A stretch of DNA of 64,000 nucleotides, from positions 186,001 through 250,000 of the forward strand of contig OW818654.1 in the NCBI GenBank assembly GCA_942492935.1, written 5' to 3'. Within the stretch, counting starts at the first letter, position 1; each line of letters begins with the position of its first letter. This document shows positions 34,342 to 43,162 of this stretch, piece after piece. Below the pieces are notes generated by a model that made no database searches, was not told the origin of the DNA, and worked only from the letters and a program-made list of their open reading frames with translations. Source of the stretch: JANJUO01 sp942492935 (GTDB lineage: Bacteria > Bacteroidota > Ignavibacteria > Kapaibacteriales > UBA2268). Both the position numbers and the translations under genes were made by a program.

Positions 34342-36387
34342 ATGCGTTTTGTCTATGTTCTTTCCATTTTTGTTCTTTTGTTTAGCTCATGCTTGTTCTC
34401 TGACTCAAATAGTGAATTAAGAGATGCAATTAAAACTAAATATAAACACTTAAAATCTGAAGATTTTATCAAATTGCAAACTCCAAAAATTGAATCTCAA
34501 AGTAAAAGAGATTTTATTTTGGAAAAAATTAATAAATCTAATGATAAACAAATTAATTCATTACAAAATTCCGACCCACTCCCTTCAAAATTTCGTACTC
34601 CAGCTGAATTTGAAGAAGTACAAGCAGTATTGATTTCTTGGCCCTCTTATGCTTTTGATGCAGATACTAACTGGATAGACCCATATAGACCAGGTTTTGG
34701 CTATTTATATAATGAGCTTACAGGTGAATACAAAGAAGTTCCAATTGCATTTTGGATGTTAGATTTGTTTGAAGATAGTCCTTATCCACCAATTTGGGCT
34801 GCTCTAATTGATGCTATTCAACCAGAAGCTACATGCTGGATAAGAGTTGCTGCACCTGCAGATACAGTATATTTGAAAATGTATTTGCAAAGCGTTGGAG
34901 TTACATTGAATAATTATAAATTTATTACAGACCCTAACGGTGAAAACGCATTTTGGATGAGAGATTTTGGTCCTTATGGTATTTATTATGGCGAGGGAGA
35001 TACATTAGGTTTTATTAATGCTCAATATTACCCAGGAAGAATAATTGACAATTCCTTTCCAGAATATTATGCAAATATAATTGGTAAAAAGTTGTGGAAT
35101 ACTGATGTAGAAACTGAAGGAGGTAATTTTATTACTGATGGTCATAATCAAATATTCTATTCATCTGTAATTTATGGAAATAATTCTGATGCTTATGGTA
35201 TGGGTTATCAACCAAAAACTCCAATGACAAGTGCAGAAGTTGATGCTAAAATGAAGCAATATTTTGCCGCAGAAAGAAGTACTATTTTACAACAGCTTTA
35301 TTGCGATGGTGGTACTGGACACGTAGATTTATATTTAAAAATGATTGATGATGAAACATTTATTATTGCGAATTTCCCAAATGAATTCAAAACTCCACTT
35401 TTTCAAGATTATTATTTAATTGAAAATAACAGAACTACATTAAGTGCTTTAAATACATTTGCAGGAAATGGATACCGTTTTGTAAATATACCCGTTCCTA
35501 CTCTTGATAATGGTACTTATGGCACAATTAATTGCAAAAATTTCAACAGTGATGCAAGAAATTATATTAATGGTTTAACAGTAAACAAAACTTTCTTAAT
35601 GCCTATTTATTCAAACGATACTTCTGGAAATAAAGCCGGTGATTTGGAAGCTATTGAATATATGAAAAAAGAAATGAATGGCTATAAAATTTATCCAATT
35701 GATGTAAGAGCATTATCACCACTGGGCGGTGCTATTCATTGCGTAACAATGCAAATTCCAGCTGAAAATCCAGTATTTTTCAAACATAAAAAATATAGCG
35801 GGCAACAGGATGCCGCAAATATGCCAAATTCTCTTGATTTCAAAGCAATTATTGAAAATCACAGTGGCATAAAAACAGCTAAATTACATTGGAAAAAGAA
35901 CAGTGAAAATGATTTTCATAAACTTGAAATGACAAATATTAATGGACAATTTGAAGCTCAACTTGATATTTCGGATTTCGTTGAAGGTGATTCAATTAAA
36001 TATTATATTCAAGCAGTTACTAATAATGGAAAAACCGCATATCACCCAATAACTGCTCCTGAAGGTTATTTTACAGGATATTTTGATATGTTTACATCAG
36101 TTAACGAAGTAAATAATGTTGCTAATTCCTTTGATATTAAAGGGGTATATCCAAATCTTGTTAATGATTTTGCAGAAGTAAAATTTGAAATAAATAATGC
36201 AGGTACAATTGAACTTAATTTAATTAATTCAATTGGCGATAATGTTTTGAATTTAGTGAATCAACATTTAAATTCAGGTACTTATACAACTTCGATTGAT
36301 GTCAATAATTTACCGAATGGAATTTATCTCCTTGTATTAAAATCTCAAAATGAAATGAAATATAAGAAGATAATTATTAACAAATAA
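34342..36387 (+). CDS. Secreted peptidylarginine/agmatine deiminase-family protein with T9SS sorting domain
   Basis: The 681-residue protein has a signal or lipoprotein-like start (MRFVYVLSIFVLLFSSCLFS), then the Porphyromonas-type peptidylarginine deiminase domain (about residues 78-470). Its guanidine-modifying catalytic residues are all visible: Asp in FWMRDFGPYG, His in GGTGHVDLY and Cys in GGAIHCVTMQ, plus ETEGGNFITDG. An Ig-like module follows (about 500-585), then a C-terminal sorting domain (GVYPNLVNDFAEVKFEI to NGIYLLVLKSQNEMKYKKIII). The layout matches secreted PPAD of Porphyromonas, which citrullinates C-terminal arginines. Whether this enzyme acts on peptides or on agmatine is not determined. 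A terminator follows. Confidence 0.9.
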   Translation: MRFVYVLSIFVLLFSSCLFSDSNSELRDAIKTKYKHLKSEDFIKLQTPKIESQSKRDFILEKINKSNDKQINSLQNSDPLPSKFRTPAEFEEVQAVLISWPSYAFDADTNWIDPYRPGFGYLYNELTGEYKEVPIAFWMLDLFEDSPYPPIWAALIDAIQPEATCWIRVAAPADTVYLKMYLQSVGVTLNNYKFITDPNGENAFWMRDFGPYGIYYGEGDTLGFINAQYYPGRIIDNSFPEYYANIIGKKLWNTDVETEGGNFITDGHNQIFYSSVIYGNNSDAYGMGYQPKTPMTSAEVDAKMKQYFAAERSTILQQLYCDGGTGHVDLYLKMIDDETFIIANFPNEFKTPLFQDYYLIENNRTTLSALNTFAGNGYRFVNIPVPTLDNGTYGTINCKNFNSDARNYINGLTVNKTFLMPIYSNDTSGNKAGDLEAIEYMKKEMNGYKIYPIDVRALSPLGGAIHCVTMQIPAENPVFFKHKKYSGQQDAANMPNSLDFKAIIENHSGIKTAKLHWKKNSENDFHKLEMTNINGQFEAQLDISDFVEGDSIKYYIQAVTNNGKTAYHPITAPEGYFTGYFDMFTSVNEVNNVANSFDIKGVYPNLVNDFAEVKFEINNAGTIELNLINSIGDNVLNLVNQHLNSGTYTTSIDVNNLPNGIYLLVLKSQNEMKYKKIIINK

Positions 36388-36410
36388 TACTTTTTGATTG
36401 ATATTTTTTA

Positions 36411-36443
36411 AAAGTCACACTGTATATAAGTGTGGCTTTTTTT
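36411..36443 (+). terminator. Rho-independent terminator after the deiminase gene
   Basis: A 10-bp stem (AAAGTCACAC / GTGTGGCTTT, one G-T wobble) runs into seven Ts, 23 bases after the stop codon. The rest of the gap to 36726 is AT-rich and shows only a faint GGGATTACATTCATTCAA repeat fragment. Confidence 0.85.
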
Positions 36444-36726
36444 GTAACTACCAAGTTACATTCAAAGATATTATATACTTTGCTTTAAAAATCTCAGAGG
36501 GATTACATTCATTCAAGTCCGATGTGTTAACAAAGGAACTTTATGCTTATCTTTGATAGCAACTTAGTATAAATTATGTTCTGAATATCCAATTATATTA
36601 ATTATTTTTCGGTTAAGTAATTGAAAAAATTGTATTATAATTTTTTTTCGTATTTTTACATTTTGGTATAATACAAATTATCAAAAAGATATTTTTTTGC
36701 TATTTTAAATATAGAAAAAATTTACG

Positions 36727-37569
36727 ATGCTTTTAACAAAATTATTAGAAGTGATCGAAACGGAGTTTCCTGTTGGTTCTGCCCTTGAAGGTGATCCTGT
36801 GGGACTTCGAATTCAAAGTGGAAATATTGAAGTCAATACAATATTAATAGCTTTGGAATTAACCGATGAAGTACTAAATTCAGCAATTGAACTTGGCTGT
36901 GATTGTATTGTTACTTTTCACCCATTGATTTTCAATCCTTTATCTGGTATTACTGATGTAGATAGAGTTGGAAGATTAACTACTGGCTTAATTAAGCAAG
37001 GTATCACTCAAATTACAATTCACACTAATTTTGATGTTCATCATCAAGGAACAAATGTAATTTTTGCTAATTTACTTGGTTTGAATATAGAGGGATTTTT
37101 AATTGAAAATAGAGAATTTGCCAATAAAGGTATGGGAATTATTGGTAGTTTCAACGAACCTGTAAGTCATAATACACTTGCTGAATTGTTTTACACAAAA
37201 TGTAATTCTATGGTTAAATTTTCTTACGGAAAATCAGATTCAATAAAAAAAGTTGCAATTGTTTGCGGTAGTGGAAGCTCATTTATATCAGAAGTACTCA
37301 GAACCGATTGTGATGCATTTATTACAGCAGACGTTACATATCATAATTTTCATCGTGTTAAGGGCAAATTATCATTGTTTGACATAGGACATTATGAAAT
37401 GGAGCAGTTTGTTCCTGAGCATTTAAAATTAATCTTAGATAGATTACTAACAAATGAAAATGTTAGAACATATTTGACGAAACAATTAACAAATCCTGTT
37501 AATTATTTTCCCGAACTTGAAATTTTAGAAAAACAAAATATTTATTTAAATAATCAAAAAGGTTTATAA
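36727..37569 (+). CDS. Nif3-like dinuclear metal-centre protein
   Basis: The 280-residue protein has the Nif3/YbgI (DUF34) landmarks: GDPVGLRIQSGN, CIVTFHPLIFNPL (metal-binding His), TIHTNFDVHHQGTN (metal-binding His/Asp) and, near the C-terminus, FDIGHYEMEQF. These ligands bind two metals in a toroidal hexamer. The family's substrate is unsettled; GTP cyclohydrolase-like chemistry and roles in repair have been suggested. It precedes a zinc-ribbon gene by 4 bases, a common pairing in bacteria. Confidence 0.93.
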   Translation: MLLTKLLEVIETEFPVGSALEGDPVGLRIQSGNIEVNTILIALELTDEVLNSAIELGCDCIVTFHPLIFNPLSGITDVDRVGRLTTGLIKQGITQITIHTNFDVHHQGTNVIFANLLGLNIEGFLIENREFANKGMGIIGSFNEPVSHNTLAELFYTKCNSMVKFSYGKSDSIKKVAIVCGSGSSFISEVLRTDCDAFITADVTYHNFHRVKGKLSLFDIGHYEMEQFVPEHLKLILDRLLTNENVRTYLTKQLTNPVNYFPELEILEKQNIYLNNQKGL

Positions 37570-37573
37570 TACG

Positions 37574-38296
37574 ATGGAAACACAATTATACAAAATCGCC
37601 GCAATTGCTCAAATTGACGAAAGACTTGATGAGCTTAATGAAGATTATGGTGATTTGCCTGACCAACTAAAGAAAAAAACAGAGATTTATGTTGAGAAAT
37701 CAGAAATTGTAGAGCAAACACAAACAATACTTAACGATATTAAAAAGTTTTGCGCCCAAGCTAAATTCACTCTGGTTGAATTAAAAGACAAAGAAGAAAA
37801 ATTAGCTCAAAAACAGTTTCTCGTAAGAAATAACAAAGAATTTGATGCAATTTCAAGTGAAATTTCACATATCAAATCCGAACATGAAAAACTTTCCGAC
37901 AAGCTTCGCTCAGAAGGCGTTAAAGAAGATAATATCAAAAAAATTCTTGACGAGCAAATCAGAGAGCGTGAAGTTGCAAAAGCAGAATTAGAAGATAAAA
38001 AAGATGAAATCAAACATCTATCTGAAATTCAGGGTGATGAATTGACGAGATTGAATAAAATAAGAGATAAATTTATCGATGATTTGAAAGCGAGGGCTTA
38101 TCCTGAATATGAACGTATTAGAGCATTTCATAAAGATGCAGCTGTTTTTATTAAGAAAAATAGTTGTTCAGGTTGCTTTAGTTCATTACCACCTCAGATA
38201 ATTGTTAATATTAGAACTAATCCAGACACTTTACATTATTGTGAAGGATGTGGAAGAATATTAATTCCTGAAGATATTTTTGTTGATGTGATATAA
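37574..38296 (+). CDS. Coiled-coil protein with C-terminal zinc ribbon
   Basis: The 240-residue protein is a long coiled coil (about residues 15-175, heptads rich in Lys, Glu and Leu) ending in a C4 zinc ribbon: KKNSCSGCFSSLPPQ and LHYCEGCGRILI. This build is the DUF164/zf-RING_7 family, regularly found beside nif3 as here. Its proposed roles involve nucleic acid or ribosome-related binding, without a settled function. It directly precedes the rnpB gene. Confidence 0.88.
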   Translation: METQLYKIAAIAQIDERLDELNEDYGDLPDQLKKKTEIYVEKSEIVEQTQTILNDIKKFCAQAKFTLVELKDKEEKLAQKQFLVRNNKEFDAISSEISHIKSEHEKLSDKLRSEGVKEDNIKKILDEQIREREVAKAELEDKKDEIKHLSEIQGDELTRLNKIRDKFIDDLKARAYPEYERIRAFHKDAAVFIKKNSCSGCFSSLPPQIIVNIRTNPDTLHYCEGCGRILIPEDIFVDVI

Positions 38297-38347
38297 ATTT
38301 GTTATATTGCTTTTTTTTAAAGTGAATTTGTTCTTTGTAAATTAATT

Positions 38348-38763
38348 ATCAGGGAAGTCGGGCAGTTGCGGTAGTTAATACTGAGGAAAGTCCGAACTCC
38401 AATGGCACAACACGCTTGGTAACGCCAAGGCAGTTGTAACTGTTAAAAGTTATAACTGACGGAAAGTGCAACAGAAAGTAAACCGCCAATCCTGAATCAA
38501 TTTATTGTTTCGTAATGGAGGTAAGGGTGAAATGGTGGTGTAAGAGACCACCGGAAGTGATGGTAACATCATTTGCTAGGTAAACCCCGTGTGGAGCAAA
38601 ACCGAGTAAAAACATCTTATACTGTGTGCCACAGTGGCTTGCCAGATGTTTGGGTAGGTTGCTTGAGCTTAATGGCGACATTAAGCCCAGATAAATGACT
38701 GCCTCGTAAAAGTTTCGTTAGAAACTAATGCAAGACAGAATTCGGCTTACAGACTTCTCTGAT
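38348..38763 (+). ncRNA. rnpB: RNase P RNA, class A
   Basis: The 5' end (ATCAGGGAAGTC) pairs with the 3' end (GACTTCTCTGAT) to form P1. Within it stand the universal class A motifs GAGGAAAGTCCGAACTCC (CR-I) and GTAAACCCCGTGTGGAGCA, plus a 3' segment with ACAGAATTCGGCTTACAG that includes P4-type pairing. It is the catalytic RNA that trims tRNA 5' leaders. A T tract (38766-38771) follows. A 16-base string at 38328-38343 just upstream (TTGTTCTTTGTAAATT) also occurs before fusA and may be promoter-related. Confidence 0.95.
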
Positions 38764-38797
38764 ATTTTTTTTAATTTAATATATTTTGGTAAATATT

Positions 38798-39103
38798 ATG
38801 AATATACCTGACGATGATTTTATTAGGGAGCTTTTACCTGAATTTGTTGATGACTGGGTAAGAGAACTAAGTGAAAAATATGATTTGTACATTGCTGATA
38901 AAAATAGTACAGATATGTATCGCCTTGCTCATACATTAAAAGGTTCATGCTATCAATTTGGATTGAATGACCTTGGTGATATGGGAATTAAATTGATGGC
39001 TGTATGCAAAGAAAATGACTGGAATACAGTGCAAAAAATGGGGGTTGATTTGAAGAAATCATTTGCGGAAATTCAGGTGTTTATTCAAAATAATCCTATG
39101 TGA
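38798..39103 (+). CDS. Stand-alone Hpt (histidine phosphotransfer) protein
   Basis: The 101-residue protein from the ATG at 38798 (a TTG lies at 38786) is a single four-helix Hpt domain. The phosphorylated His lies in YRLAHTLKGSCYQFG. Such proteins relay phosphate between a hybrid kinase and a response regulator. No hybrid kinase or receiver gene adjoins, so its partners are elsewhere; the large kinase at 49727 lacks a receiver domain. Confidence 0.9.
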   Translation: MNIPDDDFIRELLPEFVDDWVRELSEKYDLYIADKNSTDMYRLAHTLKGSCYQFGLNDLGDMGIKLMAVCKENDWNTVQKMGVDLKKSFAEIQVFIQNNPM

Positions 39104-39145
39104 GCCAATAGTGTTTTATTTTTCGATAAATCTATGGTGATAGAT

Positions 39146-39652
39146 ATGAAAACTTTTGCAATTAAAATTTCGATGTTAGCTGTGTTGTGTATATTTATGT
39201 CTGCTACTATTTTTGCTCAAACGAGAATTGCAGTTTTACCTTTTCAGAATATGGATGGTCCATTAGAGTACAGTAGTTGGTGCTTTGAAATTCAGGATTC
39301 CGTTGCAAAAATGTTAGTAAATATTGATAAAGATGAGAAATACTACAGAATTGTACCTATTGATTCAATTGAAGCATTGACTGCTGAAATGAATCTCGAC
39401 CCTTCTAACCCACAATATGAAACAGATATGTGGACAGCTGTTAATCGCCTAAACGTTCATTACGTTATTTCAGGTTACTTTATTGTTGATGGCACAAGAG
39501 CAGTTCTAAGTGCATTCATTTACAGTACTCAATACAAACTACCAGACCCAACATACCAAGCGAAAGATATTAGAAAGAAAAAAGAAAGAATTCTTGAAAG
39601 TGTTGAAGTCATAGTAGAAAAACTGTTACCAGGATTGAAGCAACTCAAGTAA
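39146..39652 (+). CDS. Secreted protein with CsgG/TolB-N-like domain
   Basis: From the ATG at 39146 the protein has a signal peptide (MKTFAIKISMLAVLCIFMSA, cleaved near TIFAQ) and a domain starting TRIAVLPFQNMDG, with a later VHYVISGYFIVDGTRAVL. This is the alpha/beta pattern of CsgG-, FlgO- and TolB-N-like proteins that act in the periplasm or outer membrane. An ATG at 39134 would add four residues. The specific role is unknown. A strong terminator follows. Confidence 0.72.
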   Translation: MKTFAIKISMLAVLCIFMSATIFAQTRIAVLPFQNMDGPLEYSSWCFEIQDSVAKMLVNIDKDEKYYRIVPIDSIEALTAEMNLDPSNPQYETDMWTAVNRLNVHYVISGYFIVDGTRAVLSAFIYSTQYKLPDPTYQAKDIRKKKERILESVEVIVEKLLPGLKQLK

Positions 39653-39678
39653 TTTTATTCTCTATATTTAATTAATGG

Positions 39679-39719
39679 AAAAAGTGTTCTTGACTGATGT
39701 GTTAAAGAACACTTTTTTT
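39679..39719 (+). terminator. Rho-independent terminator
   Basis: A stem AAAAAGTGTTCTT / AAGAACACTTTTT with a 12-base loop runs into a T tract, 27 bases after the preceding stop codon. Confidence 0.9.
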
Positions 39720-39780
39720 ATTTTTCTTTAATTTTTGTAGTTTTGTAATTTTGTTATAGCATTTTGAAAAGATTTTAATT

Positions 39781-40335
39781 ATGATTGGATTTGAAGATAT
39801 ACTGCCAGGAATTGGAATGTTCACTATAATCTTTGCAAAATCATGGTATATGAATTGGCAGAAAAATAAACTGAAGAAAAAATTAGGTGAAAAAAAAGAT
39901 TCTCTATTGATTGTTCCAGATACTTCTTTCAATAAATATCAGTATTTTTTTGGAGGAGTAGGAATTTTAATTTTTGGTATTAGTACTTATGTTGCATATA
40001 AAGCAGGTGTTTCTGGTAAATTATTCAGTATCTTAGGTGAATTAGTTAAGGCATATTCTCTCGGACTTGCATCAATTTATGCTCCTTTAAGATTCAAGCA
40101 AAATTTCAATATCGTGATTGGAGAAAATGGATTTATATTTAGAGGTATTCTTTATCTATGGGATGAAATTGAGTTAATCGAATGGGATAGAGACATAAAG
40201 CAAAAATTATGGGCGCTTAGAATTTTAAAAAAAGGAGAAAGTTCTCATGTGAAAATATATGTAAATCGTTTTTATAAAGAACTTTTTGACAAATCATTAA
40301 AAGAAAAAATAGCAGATAAAGTAAAGTATTATTAA
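39781..40335 (+). CDS. Small membrane protein of unknown function
   Basis: The 184-residue protein begins with a possible amphipathic or membrane segment (residues 8-22), then a basic stretch (KNKLKKKLGEKKD), and a clear hydrophobic helix at about 57-78 (YFFGGVGILIFGISTYVAY). The C-terminal half (GFIFRGILYLWDEIELIEWD and then KIYVNRFYKELFD) resembles the bacterial PH-like domains appended to membrane proteins, but I cannot assign a family. It follows a terminator and so has its own promoter. Confidence 0.6.
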   Translation: MIGFEDILPGIGMFTIIFAKSWYMNWQKNKLKKKLGEKKDSLLIVPDTSFNKYQYFFGGVGILIFGISTYVAYKAGVSGKLFSILGELVKAYSLGLASIYAPLRFKQNFNIVIGENGFIFRGILYLWDEIELIEWDRDIKQKLWALRILKKGESSHVKIYVNRFYKELFDKSLKEKIADKVKYY

Positions 40336-40438
40336 TAAAGAAAAACAATTATTCTCTCCAAAAAAAGATTTATATTGAATTATTGCCGAAACTGAATTAA
40401 ATTTGTGTTCATTAAATTAACAAAGTATTATTATATTT

Positions 40439-41296
40439 ATGGATTTGATTCAAATCATAGAAAACAGTTTAAAAGCACACGCCGAAATTTATGGTGAGGA
40501 TATTATTGTTGATAAGCAATTAATTAAAAATATTTACAAACAATTAGACGCTGACTCTAAAAATTCACAAGCGATTGAAACAACATCAAATCAAACAATT
40601 ATTAATGCTTCTGAAACAAAATCCGAAATAAAAGACATTGAAATGAAAGAAAATACTAAATTTATTCCGCCAGTTGTCATTAACCCTAATATCAAAAAGT
40701 CATCTACAATTAGTAATAATTGGTACGAAACTAACGATTTGAATGAATTGAATAATAGAATTTGTAATTGTAAAGAATGTGGATTAGGAGAATTAAGAAA
40801 TAAATTTGTATTTGGCTCAGGTAATCCAAATGCTGACATTATGATAATAGGTGAAGCTCCGGGAGCAGATGAAGATGAGCAAGGACTTCCATTTGTTGGT
40901 AGAGCCGGTCAATTACTAACAAAAATCTTAGAAGCGGTGAACTTAAGTCGTGAAGAAGTATTTATTGCTAATATTATTAAATGCCGTCCACCAAATAACA
41001 GAAGACCGACTGCCGATGAAGTTGAAGAATGTGAAAAGTATTTGATTAAACAAATTGAAATCATTAAGCCCGAATTTATATTATCACTCGGTCTTACTTC
41101 AGTAGATACTTTACTTAAAAAAACTCATAAGATGGGTGATATCAGAGGTAAATTCTTAAATTATCAAAATATCAAAATGCTTGTAACTTACCACCCTGCG
41201 GCATTATTAAGAAATCCAAATTGGAAAAAATTTGTTTGGGAAGATGTTCAGTTATTAAGAGCAAAGTATGATGAATTTTTAGCTGAAAAAAGTTGA
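40439..41296 (+). CDS. Type 4 uracil-DNA glycosylase
   Basis: The C-terminal 200 residues form the family 4 glycosylase with its iron-sulfur cysteines (CNCKECGLGELR and KCRPPNNRRPTADEVEEC). The uracil pocket motif GEAPGADEDEQGLPFVGRAG and the catalytic TYHPAALLRNP region are present. It removes uracil from DNA to start base-excision repair. The first 90 residues are a low-complexity linker-like extension rich in Asn, Ser, Thr and Lys, a variant often seen in this enzyme family. It stands alone. Confidence 0.93.
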   Translation: MDLIQIIENSLKAHAEIYGEDIIVDKQLIKNIYKQLDADSKNSQAIETTSNQTIINASETKSEIKDIEMKENTKFIPPVVINPNIKKSSTISNNWYETNDLNELNNRICNCKECGLGELRNKFVFGSGNPNADIMIIGEAPGADEDEQGLPFVGRAGQLLTKILEAVNLSREEVFIANIIKCRPPNNRRPTADEVEECEKYLIKQIEIIKPEFILSLGLTSVDTLLKKTHKMGDIRGKFLNYQNIKMLVTYHPAALLRNPNWKKFVWEDVQLLRAKYDEFLAEKS

Positions 41297-41482
41297 ATAA
41301 GCATGCCTCATAAATTGTAATTTTGAATTTGGCGACTGAGTAGTTGCTATAAAATTAAATTTTAATTCCCAAATAAGTCATCATTAATAATTATTTGTGA
41401 ATATGCTATTTTAATTCGTTAATAATAATTAATTTTGTGTTTAATTTATTGACTATTTAGAATTTAGATTTTGAGGTTTAAA

Positions 41483-43009
41483 ATGGCTATTATACTTAAC
41501 GGTTCAGGTTTGACTGTAGAAAAATTGGTACGTATTGCACGGTTTGGCGAAAAGGTTGAATTAGACAGTAACTCATTGGAATTAATCAAAAAATGTAGAG
41601 CGTTATTAGAAAAGAAAATTGAAAATCGCGAGATTATGTATGGAGTAAATACAGGTATTGGCGAGTTTTCTGAAATAGTTTTAAATGACGACCAAATCAA
41701 AGATTTCCAAAAATACTTGATTTATAATCATTCCGCTGGTATTGGCGACCCTGCTCCAATTGAATATGTACGTGGAGCTATTGCTGGTAGAATTAATGTT
41801 CATGCTCATGGAAATTCTGGATGCAGACCTGAAATTACATTAACTCTTGTTGAAATGCTAAATAAAGGGGTAACTCCTTTTGTATGTCAGAAAGGTTCAG
41901 TAGGTGCTTGTGGAGACTTAGCTCCAATGTCCCAAGTAGCATTATGTCTTCTTGGAGAAGGACAGGCATACTATGAAGGTGAATTAATGTCATCGAAAGA
42001 TGCATTTGAAAAAGCCGGAATTGAGATTCCAGGTTTGATGGCTCGTGATGGTTTGGCAACAATAAACGGTTCAAATTTGCTAACTGCCATGTCTGCCATA
42101 CATTTATATGATTTTAACAGATTGCTCAAACAAGCTGAAATTGCCGCTGCAATGTCTTTGGAAGCATTACTTGCAAATATGAAACCATATAACGTCAGAT
42201 TGCATGAATTACGTGGTTTTTCTGGTGCAATGCGTTCAGCAAAATCAATTCGTAAACTATTTGAAGGAAGTGATTTGCTAACAGGCAAGATGAAAACAAA
42301 GGTTCAAGATGCTTATTCAATGCGTTCTACACCGCAAGTTATCGGAACTGCTCATGATGCTATAAAATATGCAAAACAACAAGTTGAAATTGAATTAAAT
42401 GGTGTAGGCGATAATCCTATATTTATTCCAGATGAAAACTTAACGCTTACTGGTGCTAATTTCCAAGGTTCACCAGTTGCATTACCAATGGATATGGCAG
42501 GTATTGCAATAACTATGGTTTCTGTATTGTCAGAACGCCGTCTAAATAGATTGCTCAATCCAGCATTGAGTGTTGGTTTACCATCATTTTTGACCAAAGG
42601 TGCGGGAATGTTTTCAGGTTTGATGTTGAGTCAATATACTGCTGATTCATTAATAGTTGAACAAAGAATTTTATCAGCACCTGCATCAATACAATCAATT
42701 CCGGCAGCTGCAGACCAAGAGGACTTTGTTTCGATGGGTATGAATACTGCAATTAAAAATGCTCAAATTTTGGATAATGCTTATGGTATAATTGGCATTG
42801 AATTTATGGGTGCTGCTCAAGCATTAGATTTCAGAGAATTTTCTTTTGGTACAGGCGTTACAAAAGCAAAAGAAGTAGTTAGAAAACATGTAGATTTCCT
42901 TGAAATTGACCGCCCATTATTCAAAGACCATACTGCAATGAAAGCATTAGTAAAATCAGGGGAAATTCTTGATGAAGTTGAAAAAACAATCGGTATTTTG
43001 GAAGATTAA
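41483..43009 (+). CDS. hutH: Histidine ammonia-lyase-like enzyme (MIO aromatic lyase family)
   Basis: The ATG at 41483 is chosen over the TTG at 41471. The 508-residue protein follows the MIO ammonia-lyase fold: MYGVNTGIGEFSE with the catalytic Tyr, NHSAGIGDP, GSVGACGDLAPMSQ, ARDGLATINGSN, KVQDAYSMRSTPQVIG and LNGVGDNPIF. The prosthetic group normally forms from Ala-Ser-Gly; here the triad is Ala142-Cys143-Gly144, with Cys at the serine position. HAL is suggested by the HSAG region and overall similarity, but other lyases of this fold cannot be excluded. No hutU or hutI is in the window. A hairpin follows at 43030. Confidence 0.85.
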   Translation: MAIILNGSGLTVEKLVRIARFGEKVELDSNSLELIKKCRALLEKKIENREIMYGVNTGIGEFSEIVLNDDQIKDFQKYLIYNHSAGIGDPAPIEYVRGAIAGRINVHAHGNSGCRPEITLTLVEMLNKGVTPFVCQKGSVGACGDLAPMSQVALCLLGEGQAYYEGELMSSKDAFEKAGIEIPGLMARDGLATINGSNLLTAMSAIHLYDFNRLLKQAEIAAAMSLEALLANMKPYNVRLHELRGFSGAMRSAKSIRKLFEGSDLLTGKMKTKVQDAYSMRSTPQVIGTAHDAIKYAKQQVEIELNGVGDNPIFIPDENLTLTGANFQGSPVALPMDMAGIAITMVSVLSERRLNRLLNPALSVGLPSFLTKGAGMFSGLMLSQYTADSLIVEQRILSAPASIQSIPAAADQEDFVSMGMNTAIKNAQILDNAYGIIGIEFMGAAQALDFREFSFGTGVTKAKEVVRKHVDFLEIDRPLFKDHTAMKALVKSGEILDEVEKTIGILED

Positions 43010-43029
43010 ATTTAGATATGTTACTTTTT

Positions 43030-43064
43030 ACCCTTCCGAAGGGTTTTACTTACTTCGGGAGGGT
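43030..43064. terminator. Hairpin after hutH, possible terminator or repeat fragment
   Basis: The inverted repeat ACCCTTCCGAAG / CTTCGGGAGGGT begins 21 bases after the hutH stop and is followed by ATTTTA. The same CCTTCCGAAGG core appears in dispersed elements at 25371 and 61656, so it may be a captured repeat acting as a terminator. Confidence 0.55.
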
Positions 43065-43162
43065 ATTTTAAATATGTTACATCGATATGCAGATATGCAA
43101 AATGAATAAATTTCTACTGCTCTATCCCATTGGCTTTATCATATTATGTATTAATTTCATAT

